A DNA stretch of 64,000 nucleotides from Persicitalea sp963716085 (GTDB lineage Bacteria > Bacteroidota > Bacteroidia > Cytophagales > Spirosomataceae). The DNA lies in the NCBI GenBank assembly GCA_963716085.1, contig OY970288.1, positions 2,542,001 through 2,606,000 on the forward strand, read 5' to 3'. Both the position numbers and the translations under genes were made by a program. The stretch's first letter is position 1. Every line of letters begins with the position of its first letter. The notes under the pieces were generated by a model that worked only from the letters and a program-made list of their open reading frames with translations, searched no databases and was not told the origin of the DNA. Below, in pieces: positions 9,580-16,824 of this stretch.

Positions 9580-9936
9580 ATGACTCAATTCAACCCCGCT
9601 CTCCATCACCGCCGCTCCATTCGGCTCAAAGGCTTCGATTATGGCCAGGCTGGGCTGTACTTCATCACACTCTGCTGCCAGGATCGGCTGCCGCTTTTTG
9701 GCAGCATCAACGATGGCGTTATGGGGCTGAGTCCGTGGGGGGAAATTGTGCAAGAGGAATGGCTGCGTACCCCAGAACTACGTCCAAATGTGGCGCTGCA
9801 CGAGTACGTCATCATGCCTAACCACTTCCATGCAATTCTTGAAATCAAGTATCGGGTGGAGAGTCAGGGGGATGGTAAGGGCAAGTACCGACACCGTGCT
9901 GAGGCAGGTAAGCTACTAGCCACAGAATTGAACTGA
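9580..9936 (+). pseudogene. Truncated REP-associated (Y1) tyrosine transposase
   Basis: The first 95 or so residues match the N-terminal half of the RAYT/Y1 single-strand transposase family: RRSIRLKGFDY, a YFITLCCQDR strand, and VALHEYVIMPNHFHAILEI containing the HUH-like HFH metal site. The sequence then loses homology and stops at 118 residues, where the family usually runs to about 180 and carries the catalytic Tyr. A different frame at 9938-10012 reads NNFLNKWEDSN, which may be a remnant of the family's C-terminus after an internal deletion. The Tyr helix is missing, so it should be inactive. Confidence 0.75.
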
Positions 9937-10016
9937 CAATAATTTTTTGAATAAATGGGAGGACAGTAACATAGACGAAGTCAGCGGCGAAATTGGAAAC
10001 TCTGCTGTATAAAAGC

Positions 10017-10040
10017 ATTGACTAATAATTATTAGTCAAT
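10017..10040. repeat. Perfect 24-bp palindrome
   Basis: The half-site ATTGACTAATAA is followed immediately by its exact reverse complement, with no spacer. A partial echo (ATTGATTAG) follows about 7 bp later. It could be a dimeric regulator site or a leftover element end; it has no T-run, so it is unlikely to be a terminator. Confidence 0.85.
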
Positions 10041-10303
10041 ATAAATATTGATTAGCTTCCTATTTAGGAGACTTTTCCGAGGTATATAAGTAGGGCATCA
10101 ACTTTCTTTTGAATACGATTCCTCCAGGGGTTTGATATGGGTGGAAAGCGCTTTCGTAAATAATTGTTGTTTTCCATATGGGTCAGGATTAATTTAAAAC
10201 TTGGCTTTACCCGCCCATATCTTGTGCTTAGCAGCACGTTTATTCTTAGCCGAAGGAGCTGATTAATAAAGAGAACGGAAACAAACAGAAACATATATTT
10301 CTC

Positions 10304-10311
10304 TATATTTG
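10304..10311 (+). promoter_or_regulatory. Bacteroidota -7 element for the repressor gene
   Basis: TATATTTG fits TAnnTTTG and lies 42 bp before the ATG at 10354. Confidence 0.5.
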
Positions 10312-10337
10312 CAAATAAAAACTAGTAATGTCTTATA

Positions 10338-10353
10338 ACAAATAAATATTTGT
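10338..10353 (+). promoter_or_regulatory. Candidate autoregulatory operator
   Basis: ACAAAT and ATTTGT flank the 4-nt spacer AAAT and abut the start codon of the helix-turn-helix gene. A dimer bound here would cover the ribosome-binding region and sit downstream of the promoter-like element, as expected for self-repression. This is inferred from position and symmetry only. Confidence 0.4.
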
Positions 10354-10986
10354 ATGTCCGCTTTCAATAAACGTTTTGAGCAACTTTTGGAAGAACTAGG
10401 TTTGAACGCCAACCAAATGGCCGAGGAAATGGGGACGCAGAACGTAAAAATCTACAAAATGCTGAAAGGGGAGTCTGATCCCAGCTATAAAACGATCATG
10501 GAGATCCTGGATCGCTTCCCAAAGGTGAGGGCTGAATTCCTGCTGAGGGGGCATCCGCCGATAATGCATACGCCGGGCGCAGAACGAAGCGGAGCCGTAC
10601 CGCTGAGCGATACAATTACGGTGCCATTGTTGCAGCCAACCTTATCCTACCGGGGAAAAACGGAAGATGTGCCATTGCCCATTGGCTTGGAGAACAAAGG
10701 GGGGGATGCCGTAGTTATCCGAGTGACGGACGACGCCATGTCGCCAACCTGCATTAAAGGCATTCGGCTGCTGGCGTACCCGGTCGAGGAAGCCGATTGG
10801 AACTACCTGAATTCGGCCTTGGTGCTGGTTCACTTTCGCAATTTTCTTTTGCTGCGGCGCATCATAGATAACAAGTTGGCAAGTAAGGGCTACCTGACAC
10901 TACACGCAGACAACGACAAAGCCGGGTCGGCCCGCGTGATGCGGGCCGACCTTCGGTCAATCTGGTACATAGAGAAGGTGATTTGA
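10354..10986 (+). CDS. HTH repressor with a degenerate S24 (LexA-like) domain
   Basis: A 210-residue protein with an N-terminal XRE-type helix-turn-helix (residues about 5-65; LGLNANQMAEEMG) and a C-terminal LexA/CI-like fold (about 85-208). In active S24 proteins the motif is GDSMxPT with a Ser nucleophile and a later Lys. Here residues 126-132 read DDAMSPT, so the Ser is replaced by Ala, and the expected Lys region (165-170, LLLRRI) has Arg. Self-cleavage is therefore unlikely. It probably senses something else or acts as a constitutive dimer. Candidate operator and promoter sequences lie directly upstream. Confidence 0.82.
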   Translation: MSAFNKRFEQLLEELGLNANQMAEEMGTQNVKIYKMLKGESDPSYKTIMEILDRFPKVRAEFLLRGHPPIMHTPGAERSGAVPLSDTITVPLLQPTLSYRGKTEDVPLPIGLENKGGDAVVIRVTDDAMSPTCIKGIRLLAYPVEEADWNYLNSALVLVHFRNFLLLRRIIDNKLASKGYLTLHADNDKAGSARVMRADLRSIWYIEKVI

Positions 10987-11019
10987 GGGGAAGACCTTTG
11001 AAAGGAGTCCTTACAGAGT

Positions 11020-11361
11020 TCACTCCTCGTCCGTCGAGCTGAGAATCTTGGCCAAATAAGGTTTGACTTTTTGGCTGGCGTACCAGCCCAGCATCTCGAC
11101 AAAATAACTGTGGGGTGGCTCGCCGGCATCGTCGATGTCGAGCTTCACCGCCACGTGATAGGTTTTTTTCTTGTAATCGACTTTCAAGCAGTTATCTGAG
11201 CAGTCATCGCCGTCACAGGGCGGCATAATTTCGAATAGATACGCCGGGTAGGTGCCTTTTAGCACAAAGGCGGACTTGCCCTTGACGTTAGGAACGGCGG
11301 CGATCATCCAACGGGGTAACTTGTTACTAGGACTCTTAAGTACAGAAGAGGTGATGTTCAT
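11020..11361 (-). CDS. Hypothetical protein, 113 residues
   Basis: No family recognised. It is soluble, without signal peptide or membrane helix. It contains a cluster of acidic and cysteine residues (PPCDGDDCSDNC, near residues 48-59) that could bind a metal or form disulfides. The ATG at 11361 was used because the next Met would remove the conserved-looking LPRWMIAAVP. It is convergent with the repressor gene (33 bp apart) and divergent from the Nif3-like gene. Codon use looks like its neighbours, so it is probably real. Confidence 0.6.
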   Translation of the reverse strand: MNITSSVLKSPSNKLPRWMIAAVPNVKGKSAFVLKGTYPAYLFEIMPPCDGDDCSDNCLKVDYKKKTYHVAVKLDIDDAGEPPHSYFVEMLGWYASQKVKPYLAKILSSTDEE

Positions 11362-11524
11362 GGTGGTTTTTAGGGAGGGTATTAATTAACGGTCATAAAT
11401 ATACGTAAAATATCCACTTTTAAGAGACGGCGGATGGTATTGGCTTACTTAAGCACAAAAAAAATCAAAATATTTTATACACCGCCGTAATCCCTCCAGT
11501 TTTTTTTTATAAAATTATCTATCA

Positions 11525-12625
11525 ATGCCCAAACTCAAAGAACTGACAGATAGTCTGGAAGCCCTGGCGCCACCTGCGTATCAGGAGGAGTACGACAATT
11601 CGGGCCTAATTCTAGGCGACCCGAGTACAGAAATTACGGGTGCTCTGCTTTCGCTGGATTGTACCGAATACGTCATCGAAGAGGCCATTCAGAAGGGTTG
11701 TAACTTGGTAGTGGCGCATCATCCCATCGTTTTTAAGGGTCTAAAAAAACTGAATGGTAAAACTCACGTAGAGCGCACCATTATAAAAGCCATTCAAAAT
11801 AATGTGTCTATTTACGCCATTCACACTAATTTGGATCATGTCCGTGAAGGGGTTAACAGCATTATTGCCGACCGTCTGGGTCTCCAAGACGTAAGAATTC
11901 TGGCCCCTAAGCGGCAAACTTTGTTAAAACTGACCTTCTTCGTGCCATCGAAAGCTGCCTCCAAAGTTCTGGAAGCCGTATATGCAGCAGGGGCCGGTAA
12001 AATTGGCAATTACGCCGAGTGCAGCTTCCAAACCAGCGGGGAGGGCACCTTTCGCCCGCTGGATGGTGCCGAACCCTACGCTGGAAAAGTCGGCGAACTA
12101 CAACGTGAAGCCGAACAGCGCGTCGAACTCATGTTCCCGGCGCACCTGGAAGGCAAAGTGATGCAGGCCCTGCGGCAAGCCCATCCCTACGAGGAAGTGG
12201 CCTACTATTTGCAATCCCTGGAAAATGGAAACCAGGAGGTGGGGGCGGGGGCCGTGGGCGAACTGCCCGACGCCATGTCGCTCCCCGATTTTTTGGCGCA
12301 TCTCAAGAAAAAGATGGCGGTGTCGGTCATTAAGCACACCGCCTCGGCTAAGTCTGCCATCCAACGTGTAGCCGTCTGCGGGGGAGCAGGTAGCTTCCTA
12401 CTCCCCCGAGCGCTCGCTGCTCAGGCCGATGCTTTCGTGACCGCCGATTTTAAGTATCACGAATTCTTCGACGCCGAAAACCGAATCGTAATCTGCGACA
12501 TCGGCCATTATGAAAGCGAAGTCCACACGAAACAGCTCCTGTTCGACTACTTATCAAATAAATTCGGTAATTTTGCGCTTCATTTATCAGAAACAAACAC
12601 CAACCCGGTAGCGTACTACTATTAA
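11525..12625 (+). CDS. Nif3-like dinuclear metal-centre protein
   Basis: A 366-residue member of the Nif3/YqfO (DUF34) family with the long form's inserted PII-like domain (about residues 130-235). Metal-binding motifs are present in both halves: VVAHHPIVFKG and IHTNLDH in the first, and ICDIGHYESE near the C-terminus. Some members have been linked to GTP cyclohydrolase I-type or metal-related functions, but the biochemical role is not settled. The zinc-ribbon gene follows 95 bp downstream; the two are often paired in Bacteroidota. Confidence 0.92.
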   Translation: MPKLKELTDSLEALAPPAYQEEYDNSGLILGDPSTEITGALLSLDCTEYVIEEAIQKGCNLVVAHHPIVFKGLKKLNGKTHVERTIIKAIQNNVSIYAIHTNLDHVREGVNSIIADRLGLQDVRILAPKRQTLLKLTFFVPSKAASKVLEAVYAAGAGKIGNYAECSFQTSGEGTFRPLDGAEPYAGKVGELQREAEQRVELMFPAHLEGKVMQALRQAHPYEEVAYYLQSLENGNQEVGAGAVGELPDAMSLPDFLAHLKKKMAVSVIKHTASAKSAIQRVAVCGGAGSFLLPRALAAQADAFVTADFKYHEFFDAENRIVICDIGHYESEVHTKQLLFDYLSNKFGNFALHLSETNTNPVAYYY

Positions 12626-12710
12626 TGTAGGAATTATGGAATGTGGAATGTTGGAATATCGCTTTCGCCAGCATAAAAGTATTCCGACATTCCACATTCC
12701 GACATTCACA
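12626..12710. repeat. Inverted repeat of GGAATGT words between Nif3 and zinc-ribbon genes
   Basis: The left arm (about 12630-12657) repeats GGAATGT/TGGAAT words. The right arm (about 12679-12708) is the complementary ATTCC-ACATTCC series. The word ATTCCGACATTC also forms the repeat at 15136-15203. The hairpin fills most of the intergenic gap. Confidence 0.75.
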
Positions 12711-12720
12711 AATTGACCTC

Positions 12721-13470
12721 ATGGAAAATACGATTTCGCAGAAGTTAGATGCTCTCCTTAAATTGCAGGAGATTGATTCACAGTTGGATAATATTCTCAA
12801 GATTCGGGGCGATTTGCCCGAAGAGGTCAGCGACCTGGAAGATGAAATCGCTGGATTTGAAACCCGCACTGGCAAGTTCAAGAGCGAAATAGACAACTTG
12901 AACGGGACGGTCGATTCGCTGAAAAACGGCCAGAAGGACTCCGAAAAGCTGATTGTCAAGTACAAGGATCAGCAGATGAATGTCCGTAACAACCGCGAGT
13001 TTGACGCCATCACTAAGGAAATCGAGCTGCAGGAATTAGAAATGCAGCTGGCCGATAAGCGCATCACCGAAGCCAAGGGCCGCACACGCCTTGTGGAGGA
13101 TGAACTCAGCAACACGCAGGGCATCCTCGATGGCAGGAAGGAGGATTTGAAAACCAAAAAATCGGAACTGGACGTCATCACCGGCGAAAGCCAGGAAGAG
13201 GAGAAAGGTCTCCTGAAAAACCGTGAAAAACAAGCTGACAAGATTGAAGCGCGTCTGCTGAAATCGTACCAAAAAATTAGAAACAACTCACTGAACGGCC
13301 TGGCGGTGGTGATGGTGCAGCGCGGTGCTTGCGGTGGTTGCTTCAACGTAGTGCCCCCCCAGCGGCAGGCTGACATTCGCGAGCACAAGAAAATCATCGT
13401 CTGCGAGCACTGCGGCCGAATCTTTGGCGGCGTCGAGATGCCGGAGGTGGTCGAGGGAAAAAAGAAATAG
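12721..13470 (+). CDS. C4-type zinc ribbon / coiled-coil protein
   Basis: A 249-residue protein of the DUF164 (zf-RING_7, CdsZ-like) family. A long coiled coil (about residues 5-180) is followed by a zinc ribbon with two Cys pairs (CGGC and CEHC) near residues 204-235. The ATG at 12721 was preferred over the upstream ATG at 12643, because the 26 extra codons lie inside the inverted repeat and the family begins with the coiled-coil LDALLKLQEID. Some homologues bind nucleic acid or ribosomes. A terminator follows at 13498. Confidence 0.9.
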   Translation: MENTISQKLDALLKLQEIDSQLDNILKIRGDLPEEVSDLEDEIAGFETRTGKFKSEIDNLNGTVDSLKNGQKDSEKLIVKYKDQQMNVRNNREFDAITKEIELQELEMQLADKRITEAKGRTRLVEDELSNTQGILDGRKEDLKTKKSELDVITGESQEEEKGLLKNREKQADKIEARLLKSYQKIRNNSLNGLAVVMVQRGACGGCFNVVPPQRQADIREHKKIIVCEHCGRIFGGVEMPEVVEGKKK

Positions 13471-13497
13471 ACTGGGTCAAATGTCAACGGTATTAAG

Positions 13498-13527
13498 AGT
13501 GGCTGCCTCAGGGTAGCCACTTTTTTT
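13498..13527 (+). terminator. Rho-independent terminator after the zinc-ribbon gene
   Basis: AGTGGCT (13498-13504) pairs with AGCCACT (13515-13521), followed by a run of T. Confidence 0.85.
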
Positions 13528-13622
13528 ATGGTTATTGTGTTGCATTCGCGATGCAGAATGTATCGTTTTCATCCGGCGGGGCTAAGGTCGCGTAGGTAAT
13601 TTTAAGTCACGAAATTTTGAGG

Positions 13623-15137
13623 ATGAATATTTTAGAAAAAGCCAGGGGGCCGTATTTAGCAGTGTCACTGTTGGCCCTTACCATGACTGCCAAAGCAGCG
13701 AGCCCGGCCGCTCGGCTGGATTTTAGTCCGAGGGTGCAACTCGCTTATTTCGAGACGCAAAAGCTCCGTCTCGATAAAGCCAAGGCCCTGATCGCGCAGG
13801 AGCGGCAGGAGAATCCCGAAAACGCCGCGCTGATTTACGTGGAGAACTACGCCGACATGTACTACCTGCTCATTTCGGAAGATCGGGCGGCCTACAATAA
13901 ACTATCCAAGGAAGAAGACGAGCGGTTAGACGCGCTGGCCAAGCTGCCCGATAACTCGCCCTACCAACGGCTGTTGCGGGCGGAGGTGCGTTTGCACTGG
14001 GCGTTTGCAAAGTTAAAATTCGGCAACGAAGTCAGCGGCTGCTGGGACATCATCAAAGCTTACAAACTGCTGGAAGAGAACCAAAAGAAATTTCCCACCT
14101 TCTTGCCCACGCTTAAATCGCTCGGCTTACTACACGTGCTGATCGGCTCGGTGCCGGAGCAATATACCTGGGTCACGCGGACGTTGGGCCTGTCGGGCGA
14201 CATTCCGGGCGGTTTGCGTGAGCTGCAGAAAGTGGAAGCTGCCGAGACGCTCTTCAGCCAGGAAGCGCAACTGATCGATCTGCTGCTCCATGCCTTCACG
14301 TTGCAACTCAGCGAGGCGCAATTCCGCGAATTGAAAAGAATGCCTGCCCGGCAACCGGATAATTTGCTGCTTCATTTTTTCGCTACGTCGGTATTCATGA
14401 AAGAGGGGAGGAGCGAAGAGGCGTTGGGAATTCTAAACAAAGCGCCCCGTACTTCGGCCTACATCCCTTTTCCGTTTCTGGATTACATGCGAGCCGAAAT
14501 CTTGCTGCAGAAAGGCCAGTACGATACCGCTTACGGGTACTACGAAAAATTTCAGCGAAACTTCAAAGGCTTCAATTTCTTAAAAGACAGCCAATTCAAG
14601 CAGTTCCTCTGCCGCTGGCTCACGGATCGTGACGATGAAGCCAAGCCGCTCGTCGCGCGAGTGCCCAACGTGGGAAAGACCATCACCGAGTCGGATGGCT
14701 ACGCCGAAAAATTTGCCGAAAACTACCGCGACGGCAAAGTAAAGGACGAGCAGAAAGTACTATTCGAAGCCCGCTACGCCAGCGACGGCGGCTATTTGCG
14801 AGAGGCTTTGAGTAAGCTGAATGGCTACACCGAAGAATCATTTTCCGAGGTTGCCAATAAAGCAGAATACAACTATCGAAGCGGCCGTATCTTGCAGAAA
14901 ATGGGCAAGAGCAGCGAAGCTATCACCTACTTCAACCGCGCCATCGACCTTGCGCAAGGCAGCGGACTGTACTTCGCCCCTTCGTCCGCCTTACAGATGG
15001 GGTACATCTATAAAGAATCAAAAAACAAGCCCCAAGCCATCGCCTACTTCAAAAAAGCAATGTCTTACAAGAAACACGAATACAAAAATAGCATCGATAA
15101 CAAGGCGCGGGCGGCGTTGAATTCAATTGGGAATTAG
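13623..15137 (+). CDS. Secreted or periplasmic TPR-repeat protein
   Basis: A 504-residue protein with an N-terminal signal-like segment (ending near TAKAASPA, residue 27) and many helical TPR-like units across the rest, for example RSGRILQKMGKSSEAITYFNRAI and SSALQMGYIYKESKNKPQAIAYFKKAM near the C-terminus. No catalytic domain is visible. The start is the ATG at 13623; a TTG two codons upstream is also possible. The function is unknown, presumably protein-protein interaction at the envelope. radC follows after a repeat-filled gap. Confidence 0.8.
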   Translation: MNILEKARGPYLAVSLLALTMTAKAASPAARLDFSPRVQLAYFETQKLRLDKAKALIAQERQENPENAALIYVENYADMYYLLISEDRAAYNKLSKEEDERLDALAKLPDNSPYQRLLRAEVRLHWAFAKLKFGNEVSGCWDIIKAYKLLEENQKKFPTFLPTLKSLGLLHVLIGSVPEQYTWVTRTLGLSGDIPGGLRELQKVEAAETLFSQEAQLIDLLLHAFTLQLSEAQFRELKRMPARQPDNLLLHFFATSVFMKEGRSEEALGILNKAPRTSAYIPFPFLDYMRAEILLQKGQYDTAYGYYEKFQRNFKGFNFLKDSQFKQFLCRWLTDRDDEAKPLVARVPNVGKTITESDGYAEKFAENYRDGKVKDEQKVLFEARYASDGGYLREALSKLNGYTEESFSEVANKAEYNYRSGRILQKMGKSSEAITYFNRAIDLAQGSGLYFAPSSALQMGYIYKESKNKPQAIAYFKKAMSYKKHEYKNSIDNKARAALNSIGN

Positions 15138-15203
15138 TGAATGTCGGAATTAGTGAATAATTTACATTCCGACATTCCGACATTCCGACATTCCGACATT
15201 CAC
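15136..15203. repeat. Tandem ACATTCCG repeats forming an inverted repeat
   Basis: ACATTCCG is repeated four times head to tail at 15164-15195, followed by ACATTCAC. The upstream GTGAATGTCGGAAT is the exact complement of ATTCCGACATTCAC at 15190-15203, so the block can fold back. The same word occurs at 12679-12708. Confidence 0.88.
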
Positions 15204-15229
15204 CAATTCTCCTATTCTCCTATTCAAAA

Positions 15230-15922
15230 TTGGACTACAACCCCCGAAAAATACTGAGCTGGGCGAAAGAAGACCGTCCCCGCGAGAAGCTCATGCAGCG
15301 CGGTAAGGCTGCACTGACCGATGCCGAACTAATGGGTATCCTCATTGGCATGGGAACGGTAGATTACTCGGCGGTGGATGTAGGCAAGATGGTGCTGGAC
15401 ATTGCCAAAGGCAACCTCAACGAACTGGCCAAGCTGAGTTTGAAGGACTTTATGAAAGTCAAAGGCATCGGCGAGGCCAAAGCAATCACCATCATGGCGG
15501 CGCTGGAATTGGGCCGCCGCCGCAAGGAATCGGAAGTACTTCATAACCGACGCATTAGCAGCGCTAAGGATGCCTACGACGAAATACGCCCGTACCTGCT
15601 CGACAAGCCACACGAAGAATTCTGGATTTTGCTCCTCAACCGCGCCAACGAGGTACTGCGACCGGTACAAATAAGCTCGGGTGGGGTGGCGGGTACCGTC
15701 GCCGACCCCAAGCTTATCTTCAAGCACGCCCTGGAACACCTGGCCAGCTCCATCATTCTTTTTCACAACCACCCCTCCGGCAACCTCACCCCCAGCCAAG
15801 CCGACAAAGACCTCACCCGCAAACTAAAAGAGGCAGGCCGAATGCTCGACCTGCCCGTTCTCGACCACCTCATTTTTACCGATGGCGGCTATTTTAGCTT
15901 CGCGGATGAAGGAGTTTTATAG
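15230..15922 (+). CDS. radC: RadC-family JAB/MPN protein
   Basis: A 230-residue protein with an N-terminal helix-hairpin-helix region (ALTDAELMGILIG ... MKVKGIGEAKA) and a C-terminal JAMM-like domain (IILFHNHPSGN followed by D). RadC was named for DNA repair, but the role of the family is disputed. The start codon is TTG at 15230. The in-frame alternatives are Met 22 or later and would cut into the conserved RPREKL segment. No upstream in-frame ATG exists near it. It follows the tandem-repeat block directly. Confidence 0.92.
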   Translation: MDYNPRKILSWAKEDRPREKLMQRGKAALTDAELMGILIGMGTVDYSAVDVGKMVLDIAKGNLNELAKLSLKDFMKVKGIGEAKAITIMAALELGRRRKESEVLHNRRISSAKDAYDEIRPYLLDKPHEEFWILLLNRANEVLRPVQISSGGVAGTVADPKLIFKHALEHLASSIILFHNHPSGNLTPSQADKDLTRKLKEAGRMLDLPVLDHLIFTDGGYFSFADEGVL

Positions 15923-15950
15923 TGATGAATTAAATTCACTCATCACTCAT
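15921..15950. repeat. Short inverted repeat between radC and lytT
   Basis: AGTGATGA (15921-15928) pairs with TCATCACT (15943-15950) between the convergent radC and lytT stops. It may terminate either gene, although there is no long T-run. Confidence 0.5.
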
Positions 15951-16684
15951 AAACTCATCAACTCCTTGAATCGGATCGCCTGACGGCGGGAGATTTCGAT
16001 GCGGGTGCCGCCTTCGAGCGTCACGAGCAAGCCGCCGCTGAACCAGGGTTCGATTTTGTCGACCCATTGCAGATTGATGATATGCTTGCGATTGGCGCGG
16101 AAGTAATTTTCCGGGTCGAGGCGGTCTTCCAGGCTGTTCAATGATTTCAGAACAAGGGGTTTTTGGTCGTCGAAATGCAGCCGCACGTAGTTGCCCATCG
16201 ACTCGAACAGCCGGATTTTACCCAGCTTCACGAACCAGCACTTTTCACCGTCTTTAATAAAAACCTTATCGTTTTCACCCAGTACCCGGCTGGCGCGTTC
16301 TGGCTTTTCGTCGGTGGATTCTTCATGGACGTCCCGATCCTCCTCGATGCGCTGAATGGCATCTTTTAGGCGCTCACCGTCAATGGGTTTTAGCAAATAA
16401 TCCAGAGCGTTGAACTCGAACGCCTTGATGGCGTAGTCGTCGTAGGCCGTGGTAAAGATCACGTCCGGGGCCTTGCCTTCGATGGAGGTCAAGAGTTCAA
16501 AGCCGTTTTTGCCGGGCATCTGAATGTCCAGGAAAAGCAATTCCGGTTCCATCTCCTTGATCAGGTTCAGGGCTTCTTCGGCGTTGGCGGCCTCACCCAC
16601 GATTTCAATTTTGTGGTAAGGTTCCAGCAGGCGCTTCAATTCGTTGCGGGCGAGCCGCTCATCGTCGATAATTAATGTTTTCAT
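15947..16684 (-). CDS. LytTR-family response regulator
   Basis: A 245-residue regulator with a receiver domain (residues 1-120; acidic pocket DDE at 7-9, phospho-acceptor D53 in LFLDIQMPGKNG, conserved K99 in YLLKP) and a C-terminal LytTR DNA-binding domain (about 140-243; RANRKHIINLQWV). It is the partner of the sensor kinase encoded upstream at 16825-17898 on the same strand. The gap between them is almost wholly an inverted repeat that overlaps this gene's start codon. Target genes are unknown. Confidence 0.93.
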   Translation of the reverse strand: MKTLIIDDERLARNELKRLLEPYHKIEIVGEAANAEEALNLIKEMEPELLFLDIQMPGKNGFELLTSIEGKAPDVIFTTAYDDYAIKAFEFNALDYLLKPIDGERLKDAIQRIEEDRDVHEESTDEKPERASRVLGENDKVFIKDGEKCWFVKLGKIRLFESMGNYVRLHFDDQKPLVLKSLNSLEDRLDPENYFRANRKHIINLQWVDKIEPWFSGGLLVTLEGGTRIEISRRQAIRFKELMSL

Positions 16685-16823
16685 GGCTGTCTTGGCTTTA
16701 GGCCGTAAGCTGTAGGCTACAGGCTCTTGTTATAAAATAGTTAATCACGATTTTTATTCAAGCAAAATTCTTAATCTCAAGGCAACAGCAGCCTACAGCC
16801 TGTAGCTTAAAGCCTACAGCCAT
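16682..16823. repeat. Long inverted repeat of CCTACAGC words between lytS- and lytT-like genes
   Basis: The left arm (about 16682-16729; ATGGCTGT ... GTAGGCTACAGGCT) is complementary to the right arm (about 16784-16823; CAGCCTACAGCCTGTAGC ... GCCAT). It spans the gap from the regulator's start codon to the kinase's stop, so the mRNA linking the two genes would form a large hairpin. Confidence 0.8.
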
Positions 16824-16824
16824 T

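Larger units (their letters stand above)
9937..10353. other. AT-rich gap with transposase remnant, palindrome and repressor promoter
   Basis: These 417 bp contain the possible tail of the broken transposase, the palindrome at 10017-10040, and the promoter and operator candidates of the repressor. A 76-codon minus-strand frame at 10064-10294 shows no family features and was not called. Confidence 0.5.

Noticed and set aside
10064..10294. 76-codon minus-strand ORF
   Set aside because: No family match, AT-rich composition and no ribosome-binding signal seen; probably chance.
15164..15203. Short tandem repeats that might be read as a CRISPR
   Set aside because: The unit is only 8 bp with no spacers, and no cas genes are near.
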